Below are positions 9,910 to 21,944 of a DNA stretch of 64,000 nt, one piece after another. The position numbers and the translations under genes were made by a program. Every line of letters starts with the position of its first letter. Within the stretch, counting starts at the first letter, position 1. The notes beneath the pieces were generated by a model. It did no database searches. It worked only from the letters and a program-made list of their open reading frames with translations, and was not told where the DNA came from. The DNA is taken from positions 121,354,723-121,418,722 of the forward strand of contig CP136063.1 of the NCBI GenBank assembly GCA_032622095.1, written 5' to 3'. This stretch comes from Siphonodentalium dalli. Its lineage: Eukaryota; Mollusca; Scaphopoda; Gadilida; Siphonodentaliidae.

Positions 9910-10604
9910 GGCCAAAGAAAAAAGATACTATGTTTCCGTACATCGACCGACCCTAAAAATAACCCGCCGACCCTAAACTTTTTATTGATATTTTGAGAAA
10001 AAGTCAAAATTTTCGCAATTTTAATTTCCTGAGAGTGGATCTCCTGCCTGCTTTATGTCTTGTTTGGGACTTATGGAACACTATCAACAGACATGGTGGG
10101 TGTGTATCTGTATATATACATGTAAAGAGGTTATCACTGCATATATTAGGGGTATACATGTACTAGTAGCTACTGTTTCCAAAAACCAGGCATGCTCGGT
10201 GGGTGTACTGGCTACCCCCAGACAATGGGATGTAATCGTCACAATACATGTACGGTATAATGGCGGTATTATTGGTAAAATTCTTATAAAAAGTTAGTGA
10301 CATCAATTTTGTACCAAGTTTATAGCCAAATTTATGAAAATGTGGTATTAGATATAATAAAAAACATACGTAAGCATGAAGTAAGTTTGATTTTTTATCA
10401 ATCTTAATGTATATTTCCACTGTGTTGATCAAGTAATACTTTCCCCATGGCACGGGTTGGCATTTTATGTCACTTTGGTCGAGGTAGTTCAATATTTCTG
10501 CAGCTGGATAAAAAATATCAAAATAAAATAAAATAAAAAAAATTCCCTACCTACCGGTACCCTAAATTTTTTTACCGGAAACATACAATCTTTTTTCTTT
10601 GGCC
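9910..10604 (+). mobile_element. MITE with GGCCAAAGAAAAAAGAT termini
   Basis: The left end GGCCAAAGAAAAAAGATACT...TTTCCG is answered at the right by CGGAAACATACAATC...TTTCTTTGGCC. Subterminal GACCCTAAA words occur near the left (about 9950-9976) and CCTACC/CCTAAAT near the right (about 10540-10570). No transposase ORF. The flanking duplication is unclear. Confidence 0.7.
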
Positions 10605-10645
10605 TTTAGCATGGTAATTCGTGAAAATAAATGTCAATGCAACTT

Positions 10646-10760
10646 ACTCTCAGGCTCCAAATAAAAGTGCAGGCCCAAATAATAGTGCGGGGGGGGGGGG
10701 GGAAATTCCATTGAAAGTTAATAAAAGTACAGACCCAAATAATAGTGCAGGGGGAACTCT
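10646..10760 (+). repeat. Poly-G bearing repeat, copy 1
   Basis: CCCAAATAATAGTGC followed by G14 (10689-10702), then a second, shorter ACAGACCCAAATAATAGTGCAGGGGG unit. Related to 11480-11590, which carries G18. Confidence 0.6.
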
Positions 10761-11017
10761 GAGCAAAACATCAACTGTGGTTAACCAAATAATTTTTATA
10801 GCAGGTTCAGGTATACGAGTCAACATGTAGTACAGGTACATGTATGTATCATGTGGTGTTTTTTTGCCACATACTTGAATATGTACTACTCTTGAGTGCC
10901 TAATGTACGATTATTAAAATCGAGGTAAAATTCCCACCTGTACGATCGTTATTTGGTCCTGTACGTTTATTAAATTAACCAAAAGAAATAATTCACCAAA
11001 CTTAAATTGTGTTATTC

Positions 11018-11179
11018 ATATAAGAAATGAACGGCGGTTTCAATGCGGTCATGGGGTTTTAACAGCGAGAAAAAATCAGCAAACTTCGGGGTTCATGCAG
11101 AGTTTGCTGATTTTTTTAACGCGGTCAAAACCCATGACCACGTTGAATCCGCCGTTTATTATTTATATTTATATACTTA
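11018..11179 (-). repeat. Palindromic MITE-like element, copy 2
   Basis: Reverse-oriented relative of 46-218, with the same arms (GAACGGCGGTTTCAATG ... CGTTGAATCCGCCGTTTATT) and the same AT-rich outer end. The loop region differs by small indels: the C-rich half of the central hairpin is shortened. Confidence 0.75.
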
Positions 11180-11479
11180 AATTCATTATGAACTAGGATT
11201 GTATGTCTTTCCCATTATTTATTCATCTATTTAAACAAACGCATGGAGTTCAGTTCAGACAGTTCGAATCCTTGTTTTTTGGAAAACCAAACATTTTGAG
11301 AATCCGTTCATGGAGAACGGAAGAAACGCAATTTCACAGTAAAGTATAAACATATGACAAAATGTCTTGTTTAGCTAGTAACTAATGTAGACGTGTTGAT
11401 CATTTTTACATCTGAATCATATAGAAATCTTGAATATGTGCTGATTTAAATTTTCATAGCTTCAAAATATTAATAAACG

Positions 11480-11590
11480 TGCAGACCCAAATAAGCACTG
11501 TGCAGGGGGGGGGGGGGGGGGGATTTCCCAAGAAAAATAATAAACGTGGATGCAGCTGGTGCATGCATATTTATTTGGAGCCCAAGAGTA
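11480..11590 (+). repeat. Poly-G bearing repeat, copy 2
   Basis: GTGCAGACCCAAATAAGCAC then G18 at 11505-11522, then a partly inverted return (TTATTTGGAGCCC near 11570). Same family as 10646-10760. Confidence 0.55.
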
Positions 11591-12693
11591 AAGAGGTGGA
11601 GGTGAATGTTACATGTAAGTTGTTATTAACGAAATGGAACGATGCCTTTAATAGGTTCCACCAGCAATAAGTCGCGACTTCTTTATATTGGCCTGACAGA
11701 TTGGTTTTTGTTGGCGTCATGCCTGTCGACCATTATGATGGCCACATATATTGTCATATAACAGCGATTTACGATCTGTCTTGTTGGCTCATAATATAAA
11801 TTAAGAAAGTGGCCTTGTGTTCGTTCCTTGCGTAAAAAAATATTTGTTAGTACAAACGTCCTCATTGATTGTGTCCCTCGACTCCTTGTGTAATTGGTCA
11901 AGTAACTTACGTGTATGTACATGTACAGACCACTCACAAATTTCTTAGAAAAGCGACCACATGTTCGAATCTACTTTGCGATTTTGGAGCAACGCATTTG
12001 TAAATGCGTTCATATTTTAACACATTTACCTTGATTTATTCACAAACAAATGTCTTGATGCAGGCCTTAAAATCCATCAGATTTTTGGCAATAATCAAAA
12101 TGTTAGTGTTTCACTTTCTACAGGGAATCAAGACTTTTTACTAGAATCAAAATGAGAATCATGATTCTCAGATTCTGATTATAAAACAATTAATGTCAAC
12201 AGTGTTTATTTATGTTTATTCCATTTTGAATGGAAAACTACATCATGAATGTCCGATTCCGAACATATACATGTACACCAGGAGTGGGAAAATAACACAG
12301 AATTATTCAGATGTGAATTTAAATTAAACAAAATTATAACTAAAATTGCAAGATACACTATCGTATCGTTATTTGGGTGTTCATACTAGTATACTTTTTC
12401 GGCGCAAAGATCGGTAATTTCAATGCGACTGCGATTATTCCCAATGCAGTACATTTAATTTAAATGCTGTCATTAAGGCATTTACAAAGTGGCGTGACAC
12501 AATGCACCCTCAATGCATTTTAAATGCAACAACCGCATTTCATTGATCCACGTTGTAAAGGACATTTATTTTTAGAATACATGTATGTACGTGTATATAA
12601 CCACAAGAATAAAGAACAAATCAACTGTTTTTATTACTTTGTAAACCTCTGATGTTTCCCATACAGTATACATTTGTATATTATAAACCATGT
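11591..12693. other. Unassigned AT-rich sequence with an old MITE trace
   Basis: No gene. Around 12060-12170 CAGGCCTTAAAAT, CAGGGAATCAAGAC and GAGAATCATGATTCTC resemble parts of the element at 57309-57626. Confidence 0.4.
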
Positions 12694-12859
12694 TACAGTA
12701 ATTCTAGAGCTAATTAATCGACTCCTTAACTACAGCAGAATTATGGGTAACCGAGAGCTTTCCGATGAATGGCATCAACCCATATTTCCGACTAAATCCT
12801 GAAAAGTTACCCATAATTCTGCTGTAGTTAAGGAGTCGATTAATTAGAGCATTACTGTA
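12694..12859 (+). mobile_element. Mariner-like MITE, copy 1
   Basis: Flanked by TA. Begins CAGTAATTCTAGAGCTAATT and ends AATTAGAGCATTACTG, with long inverted arms (AATCGACTCCTTAACTACAG / CTGTAGTTAAGGAGTCGATT). The length of about 166 bp, the CAGTA termini and the TA flanks suit a Tc1/mariner-type non-autonomous element. A second copy is at 14703-14871. Confidence 0.8.
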
Positions 12860-13093
12860 TATCCTCTATAACTGTTTATTCAACATCACGTGCTGCAATC
12901 CATAAATGCGGTTCAGATTTCGATGTCCGGTTCAACATTATTATCATATGGTTTGATAGCAGAAATACTCAGTTTGGAATGTTATACCATACAAGTTTTA
13001 CGAGTTGCTCTTGCTCAAGAATGGATAAATTTATAAACCTGATTTTTGGCGCATTAGTTAGAATTATATTTTTGCACAAGAACACACCACAAA

Positions 13094-13441
13094 TACCGCT
13101 ATACTTAAAGTAATTGACCACCAATAACGTTGTGTCACCCCGTTAATATGGCGGTACTATACCGCGGTATCCTCCAATACCGCGGTACTGATACCGCTTG
13201 TTAACGCGAACAAGTATGTGTGATTAAATACCTCCCCTAAAAGAGTTCCATGAAAATCACCGCGGTATTCAACAAAATTAATGCGGTGCCCGCTAAAAGA
13301 CCACGGTATCATTATCGCCCAATACCGTAACTCCACGCCATGACCATCTCGATACCGCTACCGTTTATTACCGGTATCACCGCGGTCATGACCGGGGTAT
13401 CACCCCGTTTTTCTGGTCAATTACTTTGAGAATAGCGGTAT
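13094..13441 (+). mobile_element. Foldback MITE rich in ACCGCGGTA palindromes
   Basis: The termini ATACCGCTAT...AAAGTAATTGACC and GGTCAATTACTTT...ATAGCGGTAT are inverted repeats of about 28 bp. The interior contains TACCGCGGTA-type words and related ACCGCGGT or ATACCG words roughly every 20-40 bp. No ORF. Confidence 0.75.
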
Positions 13442-14702
13442 CGAACTGGACATCAAAAGCAGAACCGGATTGTATCGATTGCATAAACATAAGAAGTTGG
13501 TCACTGACCGACAATTGCTATTCTCTGGTGTGGTTTATAGGACTACCGTACGCAATGCCGACTTAAAAATAAAAATTCACATAAACATCGCATGAAGCGG
13601 TCTATCCACAAACTCAGGTATTTGGTAATTCCAAATGTATGAACTATCACCATGATATCCCGGTATATCATTGTCAGGACTGTTTGTACAAAAGGTTGTT
13701 ATTCTACTATGCATAATTTTGCTATATCATTGTACTCGGACTGTATTGCAATGTAATATATCAGTACATGTACCGGTATACTGGGTGCACATTATATACA
13801 TGTAGGCCTACTTTCACTTTAGTACATGTATGTGTCATAAAAGACTCATGTTGTTAAATTGAAAAAAAACATGTGTGAAAACAGAGAGAATACATGTACA
13901 TGTGCCGGTACTATATACCTCTTTGTGTGCTGTACTACCGGTACTATTCATGTACATGTACTACACTACAATAAGAGAAATTTTAATTGATTCTGCTGCC
14001 CTTGTGCCACAGGCCTCAAACACGCCAAACAAGTATCTGTAGCCAGGCCCACCAGTACCAGGCTACTAGTAAATGAAGTACTGAAAGTGTCACATCATTA
14101 ATCGAGCCCAATCTTAGTTATACTAGTCTCTTGTGTAGTTTGGGTTACTATTAATAAGATATTTAATGAATGTTTGGAATGTATGGTAGCATTCTTACCT
14201 GGATCAACATATGCCATGCACAACGCTGGTCATCATATCATCACCGCTGTTGGCAGTAAACCGCTCATCGGGCTATAACAGTTAGAATTTTCCATACCAG
14301 GGCTAATCTAATCAGTTAAAATTAGTCATTTTAGAGGGAATACCAACCAGTGGAAGACGTACAAAAAGTCATGTATATTCAGATATCAGTTTTCGAGAAA
14401 AAACCCATCTTAGTCGAGCGGACTTAGAATATCGGGGTAAACTTAAATTTCATTCAGCAACACTTTCACAGCAGAATATAAAAATAGTACATTATAATCA
14501 CTTACAGTACATGTACATGTAGCCCAAGTGCAGTGCTAGCCTATATTATATACTACCAAAACTTTTGGTCAGTTTCTCGATGACTGACACTTGTAAACGC
14601 TTGAACGGGTACTATATAGTACATGTACATGTACATGTGTACCGTATGTGAATTAAAGATCTTATTAGTGACACAACAGGAGGCTAGACATACATTTGTA
14701 AC
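13442..14702. other. Unassigned sequence rich in TACATGTA
   Basis: No gene recognised. Repeated TACATGTACATGTA words, for example near 13895, 13955, 14510 and 14625, and TACCGGTA words. Confidence 0.45.
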
Positions 14703-14871
14703 TACAGTAATGCTCTAATTAATCGACTCCTTAACCCCAGCAGAATTACGGGTATTAAACTCGGGGAGAGCTTTCCGATGAATGGCAACAAGCCATATAT
14801 CCGACTAAATCCTGAAAGTTACACATAATTCTGCTGTGGTTAAGGGGTCGATTTCTTAGGGCACTACTGTA
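14703..14871 (+). mobile_element. Mariner-like MITE, copy 2
   Basis: Same family and orientation as 12694-12859. CAGTAATGCTCTAATTAATC at the left and GGGCACTACTG at the right, flanked by TA. The middle (GAGAGCTTTCCGATGAATGG) is shared by both copies. Confidence 0.8.
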
Positions 14872-15269
14872 TCTGTTTTAGTGCACATCAAATGTATTTG
14901 TTGTCTTTCCTCTTGTAATTTGTCTTTGGTTGTGTTCGCCATTTCGATGGACAACTACATGTACTGACATCAAATGACTGAAATGAGTCAAAATTTAGCA
15001 GTGCAGCCAATTATATAGATAAACAGAATTAAATAGCATCCAAATTCCAAATGAGCATAAATGATAAACAAACTTTATTGAGCACTCTTTTAATACTAGT
15101 AATTACAGCTACAATGAAAGCACCTAATAAAAATTCTAAGTTGTAAAGTTTATCTGGCCGTGATGAATAAAACCTATAAATGGGATCATATACATGTATG
15201 TTAGATATCATTACATGATTATTTGAAAACACATATCCGTATGGAAAACAAACTATTTTACCACTGGCC

Positions 15270-15391
15270 AAGTGGTCCTGCTAATATGCTATGATGCTGG
15301 TGGTCCTGCTGAATTGCTATGATGCGGGTAGTGCAATTCATAGCAATTAAGCAGGACCCAACCGCATCATAGCACATTAGCAGGAACACTT
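15270..15391. repeat. Nested palindrome
   Basis: GTGGTCCTGCTAATATGCTA...GATG at the left is answered by CATC...TAGCACATTAGCAGGAACAC at the right. A second nested arm pair sits inside (GGTCCTGCTGAATTGCTATG / CATAGCAATTAAGCAGGACC). About 120 bp in all. Confidence 0.75.
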
Positions 15392-15995
15392 GAACAGGGT
15401 ATATTTACAGTGTCAAATCGAATGGGCATCTTTTAACAATATTTTTGAACAATTTCCTAGAAGTGTTCGAAAATTGAGAACTGAATTTAATTATTTTTTT
15501 ATGAGGTTTCGATTGAAAAATTTCTAACTTAGCTCATCAGGATTAACATTGTCGCACAGCTATATTCTCTTTCCCAACAAAGTGTATAGAACATACATGT
15601 AAAATTACAGCTATGCTTTAATTAATCAACTCGCCTTATATTACTCGGGTATTACTGCAGTATTCAGGCGTGTTCATGCGATCAACCGCAGTCAGTTATA
15701 CCGCCGCAGAATGTGGTCCACCTCACATTTGCAGTTAGGCTGTATTTTTCATGCGACGTTTATATGAATTTTGTTTTAAAGTTGACATTGTAATCACACC
15801 AGAATTTTTTTTTATTGTTTCAAAATGTCTAGATAGAATTCAGAATTTTTGTGGTAAAAACAATTAACTTGGTTATCACAGTTAACACATATTACTGTGG
15901 TAAGATTACCAGCGGATACCGCATGTCAACAGGGACTGCATGCTCTAATTAATTATCAGGTTTAACATGTTTATACTGGATACAGTTCATTTTAA
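15392..15995. other. Unassigned sequence
   Basis: No gene. Two short matches to the mariner-like MITE end (TGCTTTAATTAATCAACTC near 15613 and TGCTCTAATTAAT near 15942) are too short to call a copy. Confidence 0.4.
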
Positions 15996-16933
15996 AGGTA
16001 CTCAATCCGGTTCGATGATACCCATATAATCAGATTCCAACATCATACATTTGTATTTAGAAAGGCTGCTTCAGTTACGTTATCAGAATTGATTAATTGC
16101 CCTAAAATAATGCCAACCACTGTCAACTAAAGTATACAATTGCCTGACATATGTTATTTATCAACATGTTGTTCTACAAAATTTGGCCTTATTATCAACA
16201 GAAAGCCTCTTGATTTTAGAGTTATCCATCTTCATCTGAAATTTGGTCCGAGACCGTGGGCCACTATTAATTCTTGATCGTGAAAAATAGTATATTTCAA
16301 AAATTGATATCTAATAACTCTGAGCTTTGATAGGTGGTGGGTTCCTCGACTCGTACCAAATATCTTTTACCCCCTAAGTCCAAATAAACAGTAATGTGCG
16401 AGCATTAATTCAGGGGGCCCTTAATCAGATTATGCATCTTTAAATTCAAATACAGTTTAAAGATGCATAATCCGATTAAGTGCCCCTCATTTGCTATTTA
16501 CATATACATGTATATGGAATCGGGGGGGGGGGGGGGTAAAAATATTTTAATCAAGTCGAGGGACCCACCTACATGTATCAAAGCTCAGAGTTATTAGATA
16601 TCAATTTTTGAAATTTTAATATTTATCACCATCGATACTTAATAGTGGCCCAGAAAAATTTGACGAGCCGACGGTCTCAGACCAAATTGCGGATGAAGAT
16701 GGATAACTCTAAAATGAAGAGGCTTTGTGTTGATAATAAGGTCAAACTTCGTCGAACAGCATGTTGATAAATATAACGTATCAGGCGATTTTATACTATA
16801 CATGTAGTTGACAGTGGTTAGCATTATTTTTGGGCAATTAATCGATTCTGATATTACTGAAGCAGCATTTCTAAAAAAAATGTTGTTGTTGGAATCTAAT
16901 TATATGGAGACCATCGAATCTGATTGAGCACCT
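15996..16933 (+). mobile_element. Foldback element with TTAA target sites (piggyBac-like)
   Basis: The arms, each over 400 bp, are inverted copies of each other. The termini AGGTACTCAATC and GATTGAGCACCT are bordered on both sides by TTAA (15992-15995, 16934-16937), the target duplication of piggyBac-type transposons. The middle holds the GATTATGCATCTTTAAA / TTTAAAGATGCATAATC tip, and the right arm carries G15 (16522-16536). No transposase. Partial relatives lie at 4051-4167 and 56004-56132; the latter also ends at TTAA. Confidence 0.8.
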
Positions 16934-16967
16934 TTAATAGTTAGCTATATGAGTTGTATACACATAA

Positions 16968-17356
16968 GGCGACACCAATTTTTAAGTCCGGTTTACGAAC
17001 ACCTCCTACAACTTTTTTTCCATTTCATGAATTTTTTTTTTAATTTTTTGTCCCAAATGTTTTTACACGCGTACTGATTTTCATGTGCTGTCGCATCCGG
17101 TTCTGCTTATGATCATTTGCAGATCCATATTTTCATGTATTTCATGACAAGAAATGTCTTGTTTGGTTCAGAATTTCATTCGAAAAGTTTTTTTTCACAA
17201 TTTTTGTAAAATTTATGTAAAATTTCAAGATTTACTTGATATAAATTGGGGGGGACAATTTGTTTTATTTTTATTTTTTTCCCCTCCTGCATCTACTTTT
17301 TTTCTCCCCACATCAGCCCACATGTTCGTAAACCAGACTTAAAAATTGGTGTCGCC
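16968..17356 (-). mobile_element. MITE with 30-bp TIR, copy 2
   Basis: Reverse-oriented copy of 9387-9723, bounded by GGCGACACC...GGTGTCGCC. TAA lies on both flanks (16965-16967, 17357-17359), giving a 3-bp target duplication. Confidence 0.85.
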
Positions 17357-17379
17357 TAATAGACATTTAAACTTTGAAA

Positions 17380-17521
17380 ATTGTAGGTTTCCGGATGATA
17401 ACTTCAGTTTGTGTGATCATATCTGAACCAAATGTGGTATGTAAGTTTATCAGACCAAAATACAGGTCAAGTTCGAATATAGGTGTGCTCCGCTCATTTT
17501 TGCGAGAGTTATGGCCCTTTT
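17380..17521 (+). repeat. Interspersed repeat flanking the array (left)
   Basis: GTTTCCGGATGATAAC, AGTTTGTGTGATCA and TCTGAACCAAATGTGGTAT are repeated in the same orientation at 21991-22055. The array between them therefore appears to have been inserted into this repeat. The words CCAAATTTGGTAT and AGTTATGGCCCTTTTT also recur at 53440-53560 and 59570-59665. Confidence 0.6.
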
Positions 17522-20500
17522 TAGCTCAACTTACTTGTAAGTTTGAGCTATTGCCATGGTTTGGCGTCCGTCGTCCGTGTGTCCGTGTGTCCGTGTGTGC
17601 GTGTGTTCGTGTGTGCGTGTGTGCGTGTGTCCGTCAACAATTTCCTTTGGCGCGGGCTACAGGTTGTACCTTTGGTCTGATCTTCATGAAATTTGTCATG
17701 AATGTTGACATTGACATGTAGATGGGAACGAGTCATTTTTGGGTCATTCGGCCAAAAAACATGGCCGCTGGTAGCCATCTTAGATTTCAAGATTCAATCC
17801 ATTGGCGCGGCCTACAGGTCGTACTGTTCATCTGATCATTATGAAATTTGTCATTGATGTTAATAATGACATGTAGATGGGAACGAGTGATTTTGGGGTC
17901 GTTCGGCCAAAAAACATGGCTGCCAGCAGCCATCTTGGATTTTACTCTTTGCATGACTAAATCCTTTGGCGCGGGCTACAGGTCGTTGTTTTGGTCGGAA
18001 GTTTATGAAATTTGTCATGGATGTTAACACTGTCATGTAGATGGGAACGAGTGATTTTGGAGTTGTTCGGCCAAAAAACATGGCCACCAGCAGCCATCTT
18101 GGATTTTACTCTTTGCATGACTAAATCCTTTGGCGCGGGCTACAGGTTGTACCTTTGGTCTAATCTTTATGAAATTTGTCATGAATGTTGACATTGACAT
18201 GTAGATGGGAACGAATCAATGTGGGGTCATTCGGCCAAAAAACATGGCCGCTGGTGGCCATCTTAGATTTCAAAATTCAATCCATTGGTGCGGGCTACAG
18301 GTCGTACTGTTCGTCTGATCATCATGAAATTTGTCATGGATGTTAATATTGACATGTAGATGGGAACGAGTCATTTTGGGGTTGTTCGGCCAATAAACAT
18401 GGCCACCAGCAGCCATCTTGGATTTTACTCTTTGCATGACTAAATCCTTTGGCGCGGGCTACAGGTCGTAGCTTCGATCGGAACATCATGAAATTGGTCA
18501 TGGATGTTAACAATGACATGTAGATGGGAACGAGTGATTTTGGGGTCGTTCGGCCGAAAAACATGGCCGCCAGCAGCCATCTTGGATTTTACTCTTTGCA
18601 TGACTAAATCCTTTGGCCCGGGCTACAGGTCGTACCTTTGGTCTGATCTTTATGAAATTTGTCATGAATGTTGACATTGACATGTAGATGGGAACGAGTC
18701 ATTTTGGGGTCATTCTGCCAAAAAACATGGCCGCTGGCAGCCATCTTGGATTTCAAGATTCAATCCATTGGCGCGGGCTACAGGTCGTACTGTTCGTCTG
18801 ATCATCATGAAATTTGTCATGGATGTTAATATTGACATGTAGATGGGAACGAGTCGTTTTGGGGTTGTTCGGCCAATAAACATGGCCACCAGCAGCCATC
18901 TTGGATTTTACTCTTTGCATGACTAAATCCTTTGGCGCGGGCTACAGGTCGTAGCTTCGATCGGAACATCATGAAATTTGTCATGGATGTTAACAATGAC
19001 ATGTAGATGGGAACGAGTCATTTTGGGGTCATTCGGCCTAAAAACATGGCCCCTGGCAGCCATGTTGGATTTCAAGATTCAATCCATTGGCGCGGGCTAC
19101 AGATCGTACTGTTCGCCTGATCATCATGAAATTTGTCATTGATGTTAATAATGACATGTAGATGGCAACAAGTGATTTTGGTGTCGTTCGGCCAAAAAAC
19201 ATGGCCGCCAGCAGCCATCTTGGATTTTACTCTTTGCATGACTAAATCCTTTGGCGCGGGCTACAGGTTGTACCTTTGGTCTAATCTTTATGAAATTTGT
19301 CATGAATGTTGACATTGACATGTAGATGGGAACGAATCAATGTGGGGTCATTCGGCCAAAAAACATGGCCGCTGGTGGCCATCTTAGATTTCAAAATTCA
19401 ATCCATTGGCGCGGGCTACAGGTCGTACTGTTCGTCTGATCATGATGAAATTTGTCATGGATGTTAATATTGACATGTAGATGGGAACGAGTCATTTTGG
19501 GGTTGTTCGGCCAATAAACATGGCCACCAGCAGCCATCTTGGATTTTACTCTTTGCATGACTAAATCCTTTGGCGCGGGCTACAGGTCGTAGCTTCGATC
19601 GGAACATCATGAAATTGGTCATGGATGTTAACAATGACATGTAGATGGGAACGAGTGATTTTGGGGTCGTTCGGCCGAAAAACATGGCCGCCAGCAGCCA
19701 TCTTGGATTTTACTCTTTGCATGACTAAATCCTTTGGCCCGGGCTACAGGTCGTACCTTTGGTCTGATCTTTATGAAATTTGTCATGAATGTTGACATTG
19801 ACATGTAGATGGGAACGAGTCATTTTGGGGTCATTCTGCCAAAAAACATGGCCGCTGGCAGCCATCTTGGATTTCAAGATTCAATCCATTGGCGCGGGCT
19901 ACAGGTCGTACTGTTCGTCTGATCATCATGAAATTTGTCATGGATGTTAATATTGACATGTAGATGGGAACGAGTCGTTTTGGGGTTATTCGGCCAATAA
20001 ACATGGCCACCAGCAGCCATCTTGGATTTTACTCTTTGCATGACTAAATCCTTTGGCGCGGGCTACAGGTCGTAGCTTCGATCGGAACATCATGAAATTT
20101 GTCATGGATGTTAACAATGACATGTAGATGGGAACGAGTGATTTTGGGGTCGTTCGGCCGAAAAACATGGCCGCCAGCAGCCATCTTGGATTTTACTCTT
20201 TGCATGACTAAATCCTTTGGCCCGGGCTACAGGTCGTACCTTTGGTCTGATGTTTATGAAATTTGTCATGAATGTTGACATTGACATGTAGATGGGAACG
20301 AGTCATTTTGGGGTCATTCGGCCTAAAAACATGGCCCCTGGCAGCCATCTTGGATTTCAAGATTCAATCCATTGGCGCGGGCTACAGATCGTACTGTTCG
20401 CCTGATCATCATGAAATTTGTCATTGATGTTAATAATGACATGTAGATGGCAACAAGTGATTTTGGTGTCGTTCGGCCAAAAAACATGGCCGCCAGCAGC

Positions 20501-21944
20501 CATCTTGGATTTTACTCTTTGCATGACTAAATCCTTTGGCGCGGGCTACAGGTCGTAGCTTTGATCGGAACATCATGAAATTTGTCATGGATGTTAACAA
20601 TGACATGTAGATGGGAACGAGTGATTTTGGAGTTGTTCGGCCGAAAAACATGGCTGCCAGCAGCCATCTTGGATTTTACTCTTTGCATGACTAAATCCTT
20701 TGGCCCGGGCTACAGGTCGTACCTTTGGTCTGATCTTTATGAAATTTGTCATGAATGTTGACATTGACATGTAGATGGGAACGAGTCATTTTGGGGTCAT
20801 TCGGCCTAAAAACATGGCCGCTGGCAGCCATCTTGGATTTCAAGATTCAATCCGTTGGCGCGGGCTACAGATCGTACTGTTCGCCTGATCATCATGAAAT
20901 TTGTCATTGATGTTTATAATGACATGTAGATGGGAACGAGTGATTTTGGTGTCGTTCGGCCAAAAAACATGGCCACCAGCAGCCATCTTGTATTTTACTC
21001 TTTGCATGACTAAATCCTTTGGCGCGGGCTACAGGTCGTACCTTTGGTCTGATCTTTATGAAATTTGTCATGAATGTTGACATTGACATGTAGATGGGAA
21101 CGAGTAATTTTGGGGTCATTCGGCCAAAAAACATGGCCGCTGGCAGCCATCTTGGATTTCAAGATTCAATCCATTGGCGCGGGCTACAGGTCGTACTGTT
21201 CGTCTGATCATCATGAAATTTGTCATTGATGTTAATAATGACATGTAGATGGGAACGAGTGATTTTGGGGTCGTTCGGCCAAAAAACATGGCTGCCAGCA
21301 GCCATCTTGGATTTTACTCTTTGCATGACTAAATCCTTTGGCGCGGGCTACAGATCGTTGTGTTGGTCGGAAGTTTATGAAATTTGTCATGGATGTTAAC
21401 ACTGACATGTAGATGGGAACGAGTGATTTTGGAGTCGTTCGGCCAAAAAACATGGCCGCCAGCAGCCATCTTGGATTTTACTCTTTGCATGACTAAATCC
21501 TTTGGCGCGGGCTATAGGTTGCCTTTGGTCTAATCTTTATAAAATTTGTCATGAACGTTGACATTGACATGTAAATGGGAACGAATCATTGTCGTGTCAT
21601 TCGGCCAAAAAACATGGCTGCCAGCGGCCATCTTGGATTTCAAAATTCAATCCATTGGCGCGGTCTACAGGTCGTACTGTTCGTCTGATCATCATGAAAT
21701 TTGTATGTCGTAGCTTTGGTCAGATCTTCATAAAATTTGTCATGGATGTTAACAATTATACGTAGATGGGAACGAGTTCTTTTGGGGTCAATTGGCCAAA
21801 AACAATGGCCACCAGCAGCCATATTGTATTTTACTCTTTGCATCACTAAATCCTTTGGCGCATGTTAGACATTTCAATTAGCACCTTTCCTATTCCTCCA
21901 TTTACTGTCAACCATTAAATTATTCCCCTACCTAAGTTGAGCTA
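17522..21944 (+). repeat. Array of ~160-bp monomers with inverted termini
   Basis: Roughly 26 monomers of 155-165 bp. Each contains GCGCGGGCTACAGGTCGTA, ATGAAATTTGTCATG, GACATGTAGATGGGAACGAG, TTCGGCCAAAAAACATGGC and CAGCCATCTTGGATTT. Monomer types alternate. One ends in CAAGATTCAATCCATTGG, the others in TACTCTTTGCATGACTAAAT. About 18131-18710 recurs almost unchanged about 1121 bp downstream. The whole is bounded by TAGCTCAACTTA (17522-17533) and TAAGTTGAGCTA (21933-21944). The left terminus forms a hairpin with GTAAGTTTGAGCTA and is followed by a GTCCGTGTGT-rich stretch. Minus-strand ORFs of 60-80 codons recur because the monomers do. Confidence 0.9.

Noticed and set aside
11240-11280. Possible tRNA T-arm (AGTTCGAATCC)
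   Set aside because: No acceptor, D or anticodon stems around it.
13890-14640. TACATGTACATGTA words as a regulatory array
   Set aside because: The word is dispersed over the whole window and looks like a genome-wide compositional feature.
17548-21846. Series of near-identical minus-strand ORFs (MFFGRTTPKSLVPIYM...)
   Set aside because: They recur only because the ~160-bp monomer is repeated; frame and ends are dictated by the repeat.
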